From Scalindua sp964584595 (GTDB lineage: Bacteria > Planctomycetota > Brocadiia > Brocadiales > Scalinduaceae): a stretch of 64,000 nucleotides of DNA. The notes beneath the pieces were generated by a model. That model had not been told where the DNA came from. It saw only the letters and a list, made by a program, of their open reading frames with translations, and searched no databases. The position numbers and the translations under genes were made by a program. Below, one piece after another: positions 16,994 through 26,167 of this stretch (position 1 is the stretch's first letter; every line of letters begins with the position of its first letter). The stretch spans positions 1-64,000 of the forward strand of contig CAZPAM010000006.1 of the NCBI GenBank assembly GCA_964584595.1, in the 5' to 3' direction.

Positions 16994-17665
16994 ATGAAAA
17001 AGAGTTTACTAATTTTGACATGCTGTATACTTCTATCGGCTTTGAGTACTCGTGCATCAGGCCAGGTATCAGTTGAAGTCCGGAAATCAGTTGAAGCCCA
17101 AATCCAGACTCTTTCTTCGGAATTCCTCACGCATATGGCTAGTTCCGAATATTCTGATGCTGCCGCGTTATTTCACTGTCCTCAAGAATATACTTCTGTA
17201 AAGAAAACTGGACAGATTCTTGGTGTAAGTAAATTGCTCAAGATCTTAACTGATGAATTTGGTATCCCATCAGACTGTAAAATCAGTGAGTTTCCGGATC
17301 CACATTACAATGTCACAGTGTGTGGTGGTGATATGCAGTATTGGGAAGAACATCCATCGCAACTGCAAATTCCCTTAGAGGTAGTTTTCAGTAAAGAAAA
17401 TGATGGGCAGATTGTTATTCTGTTTTCTAATGTTTTTAATAAATGGGAAATAAGAGCTGTCGCTTATGGACTTCCGGCTCAAAGACAGGGAGCAAAAGAA
17501 CGTATTGTGGAAGTAATGACGAAGATGTTGGCAACGCTGCAGCCGGAGCCCCAAAAACCACCAACGGAGAAAAAGTATCCAATAGTCCTGGCATCACATA
17601 AATTAAATGAATCCGGTATCGCGAACAGGAAATATTTGTATAAAAGTGAACATTCAAGAGGTTAA
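16994..17665 (+). CDS. Secreted protein of unknown function, tandem copy 1
   Basis: A 223-residue protein with a clear Sec signal peptide (MKKSLLILTCCILLSALS, cleavage probably after ASG near residue 23). The mature part is a compact alpha/beta domain; residues about 30-185 could be an NTF2-like or SnoaL-like fold by shape, but I do not recognise the family. It is about 75 percent identical by eye to the next gene. Its C terminus carries about 20 extra residues (after VLASH): where the paralogue has a TGA stop this copy reads through into the spacer until a TAA at the border of the next gene. The duplicated unit includes the leader GTGAACAT and the ribosome binding region. Confidence 0.8.
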   Translation: MKKSLLILTCCILLSALSTRASGQVSVEVRKSVEAQIQTLSSEFLTHMASSEYSDAAALFHCPQEYTSVKKTGQILGVSKLLKILTDEFGIPSDCKISEFPDPHYNVTVCGGDMQYWEEHPSQLQIPLEVVFSKENDGQIVILFSNVFNKWEIRAVAYGLPAQRQGAKERIVEVMTKMLATLQPEPQKPPTEKKYPIVLASHKLNESGIANRKYLYKSEHSRG

Positions 17666-17671
17666 TAACTT

Positions 17672-18283
17672 ATGAAAAAGAGTTTACTGATTTTAACATG
17701 CTGTATCCTTCTATCGGCCTTGGGTTCTCGTGCATCTGGCCAGGAATCAGCTGAAACACAGGAATCAATTGAAGCCCGGCTCCAATCTCTTTCTGTGGAG
17801 TTTTTTTCGCATATGGCTAGTTCCGAATATTCTGATGCTTCCGGGTTATTTCACTACCCTGTTGATTATACTTCTGAGAAGAGATCTGAAGTGATTCATC
17901 GTGTAAGTAAATTACTCAAGATCTTCGTTGATGAATTTGGCATCCCGTCAAACTATAAAATCAACGAAACTCCGGCTCCTTATTACAATGTCACAGTGTG
18001 TGGAGGTGATATGAAGTATTGGGAACAGTATCCATCGTACATGCAAATACCTTTGGAGGTGGTTTTCAGTAGAGAAAATGATGGGTATGTTATTATCCTG
18101 TTTTCCAATATTCAGGACAAATGGGAAATAAGAGCTGTCGCTTATGGGCTTCCGGCACAAAGACCGGGAGCAAAAGAGCGTATAGTGGAAGTCATGACGA
18201 AGATGTTGATAACACTACAGCCAGAAGAGCCCCAAAAACCACCGACGAAAGAAAAGTATCCAATAGTTCTGGCATCACGTTGA
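17672..18283 (+). CDS. Secreted protein of unknown function, tandem copy 2
   Basis: A 203-residue paralogue of the preceding gene, six bases downstream of it, with the same signal peptide (MKKSLLILTCCILLSALG) and the shared blocks MASSEYSDA, YYNVTVCGGD, PLEVVFS and WEIRAVAYGLPAQR. It ends at VLASR followed by TGA TAA, which is probably the ancestral end. The two are likely co-transcribed. The export signal puts the product in the periplasm or outside. No enzymatic motif is seen, and the function is unknown. Confidence 0.8.
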   Translation: MKKSLLILTCCILLSALGSRASGQESAETQESIEARLQSLSVEFFSHMASSEYSDASGLFHYPVDYTSEKRSEVIHRVSKLLKIFVDEFGIPSNYKINETPAPYYNVTVCGGDMKYWEQYPSYMQIPLEVVFSRENDGYVIILFSNIQDKWEIRAVAYGLPAQRPGAKERIVEVMTKMLITLQPEEPQKPPTKEKYPIVLASR

Positions 18284-18414
18284 TAAATAAAATAATTTAA
18301 GTATCGCGCTCATACGACACCCCAAGCATTCACAGTTTACTAACTCCGCCTTCACCGTCTCTCTGTTTCTCCGTTCCTGGACACTCTCCGCTTCTCAAAT
18401 GCTTCCCTTTTGTA

Positions 18415-18560
18415 CTTGACTTTAATGATGTGTACAGTTACCATTCCATCTCATTCAATTCTAAAAACACAAAAACTATACCACATAGTGCGCGTAGACA
18501 AGTTGTCTTAAAAAAAGTTTATTATTGCAAGGATGTAATTACATGAACTTTCTTACCAAA
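18415..18560 (+). repeat. Promoter-bearing direct repeat, copy A (upstream of TIR gene)
   Basis: About 145 bases here are roughly 75 percent identical by eye to 23050-23193, in the same orientation. Each copy lies upstream of an accessory gene. Conserved pieces include TTGACT-N17-TACYAT, CATTCCATCTC / TATTCCATCTC, TTTATTATTGCA, the dyad ATGTAATTACAT (perfect here, 18533-18544) and the start of a tiny frame, MNFLTK. Together they look like a duplicated regulatory cassette. Confidence 0.75.
18416..18444 (+). promoter_or_regulatory. Candidate promoter in repeat copy A
   Basis: TTGACT at 18416-18421 and TACCAT at 18439-18444 with 17 bases between. The -10 is weak, but the spacing and both boxes are kept in copy B. 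The untranslated leader would be about 320 bases long. Confidence 0.45.
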
Positions 18561-18770
18561 ATTCACAGTTCTCAAATCATAATATTCTCTTAAATTTAAA
18601 TTGAAAGTCTCTGGAAATACGGATGTTGTTCACAAAATCCAAAATCTATCGGAGATTAGATTACTAATGAAGCCCTAATATGGTGATTAACCCAACAGCG
18701 TTTCCGATTCACTTCATCCCATGGGTTAGCCTTGCCATTTAAACCTTTTCGTAACGGAGGATTTAAGAAA

Positions 18771-21700
18771 ATGAAAGAAAAAGGAGAATATAAATTTGAC
18801 GCTTTTATTTCATATCGGAGATCCGATGGGTCCGATGCGGCACGATGGCTTCGAAACAAATTTCAAAGTTATCATCTCCCTCCTGAGCTTCGCGAAGGCC
18901 GAAAGGAAAAGCTAAATATTTATTTGGACGCCATTTATGAAAAACCAAGCGAAGATTTCTGGGAGTCTACAATTGCTCCGGCGCTTAGCGATTCTGCCCA
19001 TCTCGTATTAATTGCCACGCCGGAAGCATATGATCGCCAATCGGACGGTGAGGTGGATTGGCTCAAGAGAGAAATTGATTACTTCATTTCAATACACGGA
19101 ATTAATCGTGTCATCATCGTCTTGGCAAAGGGGAATTTTGATGATCCTTTACCAAACGGCTTAAAAGAGAAATATCCAAATATAGAAATCATTGACATGA
19201 GATCATTGAGTTCGCTATTTAGTAGATGGACAAGTTCTAGCTTGCTCCAAGACCGTCTTCGGACAATTATATCTTCATTACAACATGTAAGTCGTGAGCA
19301 AATGCCTCTACTTCGCAAGGAAGACGCCCGAAGACGGAAAAGGCGAATCATCATAAACACCATTATTGGTTTGCTAGTTTTTTCTCTGCTCGGCTTTGCG
19401 TTATTTCAACGGAAGCAAAATACTCTACAGAAGATCGCAGACGAAAGGAAACTGAAAGAAACCAAGTTAAAGAATGCAAATAGAGCTATTACTCTCTTTC
19501 AGGCTGAGCAGACGCTGGAAGATGCACCGGGCAAGACTGTGGCCGTAGCCTTTGCCACCAAGAATTTTGGGTATTCCGCTTCTGCTGTTTCATTAGTTAA
19601 GAAAGCAATCCCATTATTTCCGGAATACCAAATCCTGACGACAGAAGAACGTAAACCTATTCTAGCTTTTGAGGGATATTCTAAGAGCTTTTTTGGATTA
19701 GAAAGTATGACATTTGCCCACAGCGGAGATGTCCTCCTGGTTCATCATATAGAGGGCTTTAAAGTTATCGAGCACAAGGATTCCAACGGGAGCTTTGGTG
19801 GTATGTCCACTGAATTGGGTCGCCCTGGAATCTTATCAGTTTGGAATATAACTAATGGTTTAAAGAAATCGGTTCTGGGAGATAATTTAGTAGGTGTTAA
19901 AAGCTATTGTTTACACGATACCTACCCAAATAAACTTTTTGTTCTAATGCAGAATGGAAACTTAGAAACGTACAGGCTTAGACATGATGGGATGATATCT
20001 GACAGAAAAGAAATAACTGGAATCTATGACGGAATAACCTCAGAAGCCGGATTAAACCGCCTCCTTGCTTGGACAAAAGAAGGAAAGGTTTATCATTTAG
20101 AATCCGATTCAGTTCTTGAGTTAATCTGGGACGCTAGCTTCCCTATTGCTCAAACATCCTTGGATCGTTCTGGAAACATAGTGGCTGCATTGGGACTTGA
20201 TGGGAGTTTAGAGCTTTTTGATCTGAGAGAACAAAGGGTAATCCTCTCAACAGTAAGCCATGTTCAAAATGCGGAGAAACCCTCCTTTAACGTGACTTGG
20301 ATGAGAGACAAAACCTACGTGAGTCTTCTTGCTAAAAATGAATGTATTGTAGTTGGTCGACGATTGGGTGACAAAATCGAGTTGGAAGTTATCGATCTAA
20401 GGGATGGTTCGTCCGCTTGGCAGTGGAGAGGGAAAGGACTCTTTAGCACGGACACTTTCGGTGAAAAGATCGCTGTACTGGAACATGGAAAGATAATTCA
20501 ATGGCGCCTATCGAGAATCTCAGGAGAAGAGAATTACGCTTCAAGATTAAATATTGAACGTGATGAATGGCCCTTGATTAATGCTGACGAGTACGCAGGT
20601 GATGCGCAAGCTATTGTATATGGCCCCTCTGGAGAATATCTTTTAACATCCAATGCTCCGAGTTATCACGGAGGAGGAACTTTACCTGGTACCTTACGCA
20701 TTTGGTATGCAAACCCCTATACTGACGATAGGGCAGGAGATCCGCACAGGGGAGTATTTGTGGGTTCCCGCAAAAACGTACCTCTTAATTTGGCTATTGA
20801 TTACCAGGGAGATCGATTTGCAACTTTCTTCGCAGACGGGAAAATAAGAGTTTATGACATTTTTCCCGAAAGAGAGATTGATCTTCAAAGGAAAACAGAC
20901 GATGCCGTGGACAATATTTATCATCTACCCATTCCCAACAGATTCTTACTCACTGAGGAGTATAAATCTCCCAATGATTTCTTTAAATCTGCGGAATCGC
21001 TCTTTGCATTGCGTCTAAGCGACGAAGAACAAAAGGCATTAACGGAAAAACTAGAAGGGATGGATCCTCTTGTGACACTATTTCCTGAAGATGTTCGTGA
21101 TGTGCCCCCCTCCATTACCATTAACCCTAAGGGAATGAGGGATGAACAGCCCAATTTGCTTAGAATGCTCCACCCTAGTTTTTCTGCTGTAAAGAGTAAT
21201 TACGATCCTTTTAAAGATAACAACCTTCTTTTAGAACTGATTGATGATATTAATGAGAAAAAAATCAACGATCCTCAGATTATAAGGCGCTACTTAATGG
21301 CAGCAGAAAAAGATGTCCTGCTGCTTACTGGGATTCAGAAAAGCTATTTGTTGGATGGGTTAACTTCGGATGATAAAGATCGTCAGCTTAAATGTATTGT
21401 GGGGCTTGGCTTAACAGGAGACAAAATGATGATCTCAGAACTTAAAAAACAGATGAAGGTCATGTCGGATAAAGAGCTGGAAAAAACATTGAACTGGTCC
21501 ATTGGTTTTCTCGAAAGAAATGGAAAAGATCTTTCGCTAAGCGCTGCTGAATCGCTGGCAAGCGACTGGAACCTTGGTATTCCATTATTATATGCTCCAG
21601 TGGAAAAATATGAATCCATACGTCTAAAGTCACTTCTTTCGGCCCCTTGGGACGGACGAATCTGGGAAGTTTTAGTTGATCTGCTCCAAAACGAAAACTA

Positions 21701-22934
21701 TTCAAAGACCTTTGGATTTCTTGGTGCAATGCGTCATTATATCGACTATGAGGCAGAAATGGAAATGAGCGGTTTGATGCGAGATTTAGAAAGATCTAAC
21801 AATAAAGACCGCAAGGCACAAAGGCTAATTAAAATTAAAAGAGACCTGGAATTTTGCTGGAGGCTTCAGAATTATGACCTTTTTAACGAGGCGGTTTCGT
21901 GGTATCGGATGATGCTAAAGGGACTTTCAGAGAAATCAGAAGACATTCCGGAAGTACGGAAGCATTACCGACATGCCTTAATAAGAAACGGAGATTATGA
22001 TAAATATCTTAAGTATGTGGAGAAAACTTTCGATAAAGAAGAGGTCGAAGGGTGGACCGAGAGGATACTTGCAGGGGTTTTAGATCAAATGAAAAAAACA
22101 GAGCTTGCTCTTAGCTACGCCAAAGTGTCAATCGAAAAGAGCAAAGCTCAATTTAAAGAAGCAAAAAACTCCATGTCCAAGGATGATTACGAAGATTTTT
22201 ACGCCCGATTGTCTCCCCACGTTTTCAAAACTTACTTGCTACTTGCTAACCTAATTATCCAAGAGGCATCACAAGGAAAAGAGGTATCTGGCTTCCTAAA
22301 TGTTTTCGAAAGTGATACGTTTCGTTTAGAGGATCCTTTACGCCCAGTAGTGTTGAATACCATTGCTAAGGCCTATGCTACTGTAGATGAGTATACAACT
22401 GCCATTAAATTCAACCAACATGCCATTAAAAATCTTAATCCATTTATTACCGGAGAATTGAAGACATATAAAAATGAAATAGAATTATGGAGTGAAGAAA
22501 TCAAAAATCTAGATGACGCATATTTGAATGAGAAAAATAAAAAAGAGAACCAACAAAACAGAAAAAATGACAAAAATCTTGCCAGTATTTTCCAAGACAC
22601 CTATTGGTGGAACAAAAGTTTTAGTTATCAGTCCTCTGAAGTTGAACCTGTAATCATACACTTGCGTTCAGATGGAACTTTTGGCCACCGCATTAAATCA
22701 GAGGCCTTCAACTACCAGCCCTTTAATCAATGGCTAGTCAGTGAAGGAAATCTTATGATCTTTTGGAGTGGATCAGCTAAAGAGGTATTTTTGGTCGAAG
22801 GAGTTAATAAAGACAAATTTGCAGGACGTTCTTATGGCAAATATACCAATCGCGTTGCTTTAAGTCGTCTTGAGAATGAATCTCAAATCACTGTGAAACA
22901 GGGAAAAGAAATTGGAATCGTTGATTCCAACTAG
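18771..22934 (+). CDS. Large TIR-domain protein with TM helix and beta-propeller-like repeats
   Basis: A 1387-residue protein. The TIR domain spans about residues 7-145 (DAFISYRRSDGSDAARWL, then DFWESTIAPAL with E65 at the usual catalytic glutamate place, then HLVLIATPEAY). A basic segment and one membrane helix (about 193-212) follow, then about 450 residues of WD40-like beta repeats (for example IIQWRLSR, LRIWYANPY, KIRVYDIF), a helical TPR/HEAT-like part (about 820-1240) and a C-terminal beta-barrel-like domain (about 1285-1375) with SDGTFGHRI and WLVSEGNLMIFW. TIR enzymes often cleave NAD+ and act in defence or signalling; that role here is inferred. I chose the ATG at 18771 because GGAGG precedes it; a TTG at 18732 is the alternative. 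It shares its upstream cassette with the next gene. Confidence 0.85.
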   Translation: MKEKGEYKFDAFISYRRSDGSDAARWLRNKFQSYHLPPELREGRKEKLNIYLDAIYEKPSEDFWESTIAPALSDSAHLVLIATPEAYDRQSDGEVDWLKREIDYFISIHGINRVIIVLAKGNFDDPLPNGLKEKYPNIEIIDMRSLSSLFSRWTSSSLLQDRLRTIISSLQHVSREQMPLLRKEDARRRKRRIIINTIIGLLVFSLLGFALFQRKQNTLQKIADERKLKETKLKNANRAITLFQAEQTLEDAPGKTVAVAFATKNFGYSASAVSLVKKAIPLFPEYQILTTEERKPILAFEGYSKSFFGLESMTFAHSGDVLLVHHIEGFKVIEHKDSNGSFGGMSTELGRPGILSVWNITNGLKKSVLGDNLVGVKSYCLHDTYPNKLFVLMQNGNLETYRLRHDGMISDRKEITGIYDGITSEAGLNRLLAWTKEGKVYHLESDSVLELIWDASFPIAQTSLDRSGNIVAALGLDGSLELFDLREQRVILSTVSHVQNAEKPSFNVTWMRDKTYVSLLAKNECIVVGRRLGDKIELEVIDLRDGSSAWQWRGKGLFSTDTFGEKIAVLEHGKIIQWRLSRISGEENYASRLNIERDEWPLINADEYAGDAQAIVYGPSGEYLLTSNAPSYHGGGTLPGTLRIWYANPYTDDRAGDPHRGVFVGSRKNVPLNLAIDYQGDRFATFFADGKIRVYDIFPEREIDLQRKTDDAVDNIYHLPIPNRFLLTEEYKSPNDFFKSAESLFALRLSDEEQKALTEKLEGMDPLVTLFPEDVRDVPPSITINPKGMRDEQPNLLRMLHPSFSAVKSNYDPFKDNNLLLELIDDINEKKINDPQIIRRYLMAAEKDVLLLTGIQKSYLLDGLTSDDKDRQLKCIVGLGLTGDKMMISELKKQMKVMSDKELEKTLNWSIGFLERNGKDLSLSAAESLASDWNLGIPLLYAPVEKYESIRLKSLLSAPWDGRIWEVLVDLLQNENYSKTFGFLGAMRHYIDYEAEMEMSGLMRDLERSNNKDRKAQRLIKIKRDLEFCWRLQNYDLFNEAVSWYRMMLKGLSEKSEDIPEVRKHYRHALIRNGDYDKYLKYVEKTFDKEEVEGWTERILAGVLDQMKKTELALSYAKVSIEKSKAQFKEAKNSMSKDDYEDFYARLSPHVFKTYLLLANLIIQEASQGKEVSGFLNVFESDTFRLEDPLRPVVLNTIAKAYATVDEYTTAIKFNQHAIKNLNPFITGELKTYKNEIELWSEEIKNLDDAYLNEKNKKENQQNRKNDKNLASIFQDTYWWNKSFSYQSSEVEPVIIHLRSDGTFGHRIKSEAFNYQPFNQWLVSEGNLMIFWSGSAKEVFLVEGVNKDKFAGRSYGKYTNRVALSRLENESQITVKQGKEIGIVDSN

Positions 22935-23049
22935 ACTTATAGGCCAAGATAAACAAATATTTTATTTTAAATATAACAAAAATGTCTCCCAAATTATTAT
23001 TCCGAGATTATAGAATATTTTAATTTAGTATACAGTTCAAAGAACTCCT

Positions 23050-23193
23050 CTTGACTCTGATGATATGTAAGTTTACTATTCCATCTCTTGTAATTCTAGA
23101 ATCACAAAACCAATATCACATAGAGTGCGTAGTTTAGTCATCTAATATTAAGTTTATTATTGCATGGATGTAAATACATGAACTTTCTTACCA
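23050..23193 (+). repeat. Promoter-bearing direct repeat, copy B (upstream of 269-residue protein)
   Basis: The second copy of the cassette at 18415-18560, located between the TIR gene and the next gene. The dyad here is ATGTAAATACAT (23168-23179, one centre mismatch), followed by the same ATGAACTTTCTTACCAAA beginning of a short frame (11 codons here, 17 in copy A). The copies therefore bracket the TIR gene as direct repeats. Confidence 0.75.
23051..23079 (+). promoter_or_regulatory. Candidate promoter in repeat copy B
   Basis: TTGACT at 23051-23056 and TACTAT at 23074-23079 with 17 bases between, better than in copy A. The downstream gene starts 160 bases later. Confidence 0.55.
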
Positions 23194-23238
23194 AAAAAAG
23201 CTGTACTTAAATCTAAGTATCCATTTAAATCATAGATT

Positions 23239-24048
23239 ATGAAAGATGATGTAGATTTAAAAATATTAAAGCAGGAAGTTGACTCGCTCCAGATTCAGTT
23301 GGCAAAGGAGAAGGCACCCTGGTATAAAAGCGCTCCGGTTTTAATAGCCTTATTCGCATTCATATTCTCCTTCGGTACTACTTTAGTCTCCTATTACAAT
23401 AGCCATAGACAAGAAATAAGAGAAAATAGGAGCGAGGCCAGGGAACTACTTCAGCGTATATCTAAGCTACCTCTTGAGAATTTTGAATTGTTAAAGAAAT
23501 ATGAAGGCGATGCTTTAGGTCAATCCTTATCGGCAATGGTGAATCAGGAAAATCTTCTCCTGATCACTCAAACTGTCGAGATGATCAAAAGATTTCCCGA
23601 TTCTTTTTCATCCACTGAATATTTTGCAGTTACTATGGCACTTGCAAATTCGAACATTACAAAAGACCTACCATTTTTCTATGAAAATGCAATTACAAAA
23701 GCAGAAAACTCTAATGACTACAATGTTGCATCAAGAGCCTTCGCTGGGTATCTATTTACTATTGGTAAAGCAGATTTAGGTCGTAAGTATTATGATTTAG
23801 CGCTAAATGTGTGGAGTATATTCCCACCAGAGAGTCAACATTTTGTAAATTCTACCGATGCCCATACATTAATGTATTGGGCGCAGTCAGAGTCGAGTGT
23901 AAGCAACCACCACAAAGCTAATGAATTTATCGATAATGCTATACAAAAAGCTCAACTTCTACCATCCAGTCCATTTAAAGATTCTCTTGTAAATCAGATC
24001 AATTATTCTTCAAGAATGATCAAACAAGCAGCTGCAAGGGACAGCTAA
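23239..24048 (+). CDS. Membrane-anchored helical-repeat protein of unknown function
   Basis: A 269-residue protein with a short N-terminal coiled coil (about 8-28), one membrane helix (about 32-53, SAPVLIALFAFIFSFG) and a helical part that looks TPR-like (for example RAFAGYLFTIGKADLGRKYY and ANEFIDNAIQKAQ). No catalytic motif is seen. It follows the TIR protein gene and has its own copy of the upstream cassette, so the two are probably expressed under the same conditions. A role as partner or regulator of the TIR protein is inference. No Shine-Dalgarno is visible before the ATG. Confidence 0.75.
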   Translation: MKDDVDLKILKQEVDSLQIQLAKEKAPWYKSAPVLIALFAFIFSFGTTLVSYYNSHRQEIRENRSEARELLQRISKLPLENFELLKKYEGDALGQSLSAMVNQENLLLITQTVEMIKRFPDSFSSTEYFAVTMALANSNITKDLPFFYENAITKAENSNDYNVASRAFAGYLFTIGKADLGRKYYDLALNVWSIFPPESQHFVNSTDAHTLMYWAQSESSVSNHHKANEFIDNAIQKAQLLPSSPFKDSLVNQINYSSRMIKQAAARDS

Positions 24049-24068
24049 CTCCGCCCTCTACGTTAAAT

Positions 24069-26147
24069 TTAACCCGTATTTATCAAATCGAGCTTGTCCT
24101 TAAAGCATTCTGTAATCCTTTTGAGAAGTATTTGTTTCTTTGAGGACTTTGATTTATGACCTTCTTTCACAAGTTTAAATGCATCATCTCTTGCTAATTT
24201 TAATATATCAAAATCATTGATTATGTCTCCTATCCTGAATTCCGGCAGACCGTGCTGTCGTGTGCCAAAGAACTCACCCGGCCCCCTGAGTCTCAGGTCT
24301 TCTTCCGCGATCTTAAATCCATCGTTTGTAGCCAGCATGGTCGCAATCCTCTGTCGGGATTCGACGCTTTTGGGTGTACCAAAGAGCAGGCAGTATGATT
24401 GGTGTGAACTGCGCCCTATCCTACCGCGGAGTTGGTGAAGCTGAGCAAGTCCAAAACGATCTGCATGCTCTATCGCCATAACAGTGGCATTCGGCACATC
24501 AATTCCCACCTCAATTACAATTGTTGACACAAGAATATCATATTTATGATTAATAAAATCAGTCATGACCAAATCCTTCACTTCTGATTTCATCTGACCG
24601 TGCAAGAGCCCAACATTTAGCCCGGTGAATACTTCATCCCTGAGCCTCTCCGCCTCCACAGTTGCAGACTTGAGGTCGAGTTTGTCCGATTCATCCACAA
24701 GCGGGAATACAACAAATGCCTGCCTCCCCTTCTCTATTTCTTTACGAATGAATCCGTAAGCATCATTTTCTTTCTTTGCGGTTACACGATATGTCTCCAC
24801 CGGTGTACGGCCGGGAGGAAGTTCATCAATAGTAGAAATATCAAGATCTCCAAAGACCGTCAGAGAAAGGCTCCTGGGTATAGGGGTTGCCGTCATGACG
24901 AGTACGTCCGGCTGCGGCTTGTGTGCCTTTTGCCTAAGTCTTGTACGCTGCATTACGCCAAACTTGTGCTGTTCGTCAATCACTATCAACCCCAGCTTTT
25001 TAAATTCCACGTCCTCCTGGATCAGGGCATGTGTGCCAATGACAAGGTCAATTTCACCCTGCTTAATACGCTCAATATTTTCCTTCCGTATCTTTGCCTT
25101 ACCGCCCCCTGTGAGGAGCAATATTTTTACCTCGGCTTGCGAGAGCATTTCTCCCAGTGTACGAAAGTGCTGTTCGGCAAGGATTTCTGTAGGCGCCATA
25201 AAGGCAGTCTGAAAACCATTTGCAATGGCAGCAAAAAGTGCATAAACAGCCACGGCAGTCTTACCGGAACCAACGTCCCCCTGCAGAAGGCGATTCATAG
25301 GCCTCTCACTGCACATGTCTTCGTGTATTTCCCTGATGACTCCGTTCTGGCTATTCGTAAGTTTGAACGGAAAGAGTTTGTATATATGCTTTTCAACATT
25401 TGGCCCTATTTTAAATTTGTTTCCATTGACCTCTTTTATACTGCGTTTACGAAGTGCCATTGCCGTTTCAAAAACAAAGAATTCTTCATACTTCAGCCTT
25501 CTCCTGGATTCTTCAAGGCTGTCTAAGGAATCGGGAAAGTGAACATTCTTTATTGCAAAGGTAATTGGCACAAACTTATGTTTCTTGAGAATGTCTTCCG
25601 TAAATATCTCTTCAACCTTTTGAAAATGATCGCCAACAACCGTTTTCACAAGTTTGCGGAAGCTGGTTTGCCTGACGTCCTCTGTAAGTGGATAAACGGG
25701 TATTATTCCCACACTCTTAGCTGAACCATCTTCTTCTGTAACTATCTCAAATTCAGGATTCACCATCTGAAGTGACTGCTTATATAAAGAGACCTTACCA
25801 TATAGGAATACATGATCATCGACCTGAAACATATCACTCTGATAGGGCCGGTTAAACCACTTAACCTGTAGAATACCTTCACCGTCCCCAATTGATATCT
25901 CAAAGACATTCTTCCACCCTCTGGTTTTGTATGACTTAATATTGAAGACAATACCCTTCACCATTGCGGTGTCACCATCTGCAAGATTGGAAATTTTTTC
26001 TACTCTGGATCTGTCCTGATGTGTACGGGGAAAGTAATATAGAATGTCTCGTACGGTATGAATGCCCAACCTTCCAAGCGTTTGAGCTCTTTTAGGTCCG
26101 ACTCCCTTGATGTATTGAATAGATTTGTCTAGATCTGATGAGGACAA
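24069..26147 (-). CDS. recG: ATP-dependent DNA helicase RecG
   Basis: A 692-residue superfamily 2 helicase that remodels stalled replication forks and branched recombination intermediates. The N-terminal wedge/OB domain contains GVGPKRAQTLGRLGI near residue 16; the helicase core has Walker A GDVGSGKTAVA (about 290), the DEQH box (IDEQHKFGVMQR), motif III MTATPIPRSL, and motifs V-VI including VSTIVIEVGID and QLRGRIGRS. The C-terminal RecG signature (EEDLRLRGPGEFFGTRQHG) is present. The start is TTG ending at 26147 with AGAGG eight bases upstream. It lies 20 bases after aspS and probably shares its transcript. Confidence 0.97.
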   Translation of the reverse strand: MSSSDLDKSIQYIKGVGPKRAQTLGRLGIHTVRDILYYFPRTHQDRSRVEKISNLADGDTAMVKGIVFNIKSYKTRGWKNVFEISIGDGEGILQVKWFNRPYQSDMFQVDDHVFLYGKVSLYKQSLQMVNPEFEIVTEEDGSAKSVGIIPVYPLTEDVRQTSFRKLVKTVVGDHFQKVEEIFTEDILKKHKFVPITFAIKNVHFPDSLDSLEESRRRLKYEEFFVFETAMALRKRSIKEVNGNKFKIGPNVEKHIYKLFPFKLTNSQNGVIREIHEDMCSERPMNRLLQGDVGSGKTAVAVYALFAAIANGFQTAFMAPTEILAEQHFRTLGEMLSQAEVKILLLTGGGKAKIRKENIERIKQGEIDLVIGTHALIQEDVEFKKLGLIVIDEQHKFGVMQRTRLRQKAHKPQPDVLVMTATPIPRSLSLTVFGDLDISTIDELPPGRTPVETYRVTAKKENDAYGFIRKEIEKGRQAFVVFPLVDESDKLDLKSATVEAERLRDEVFTGLNVGLLHGQMKSEVKDLVMTDFINHKYDILVSTIVIEVGIDVPNATVMAIEHADRFGLAQLHQLRGRIGRSSHQSYCLLFGTPKSVESRQRIATMLATNDGFKIAEEDLRLRGPGEFFGTRQHGLPEFRIGDIINDFDILKLARDDAFKLVKEGHKSKSSKKQILLKRITECFKDKLDLINTG

Positions 26148-26167
26148 TGATATTTACCTCTGAAAGC

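Noticed and set aside
18543..18593. Tiny frames beginning MNFLTK in both cassette copies, as genes
   Set aside because: They are 17 and 11 codons long and their ends differ, so I report them only as part of the cassette.
18771..24048. Classical Thoeris, CBASS or NLR-like defence system
   Set aside because: There is no ThsA, cyclase or NB-ARC/STAND ATPase motif in either gene.
24895..25542. Plus-strand open frames inside recG (up to 201 codons)
   Set aside because: They lie wholly in antisense to a well-conserved helicase and show no family motif.
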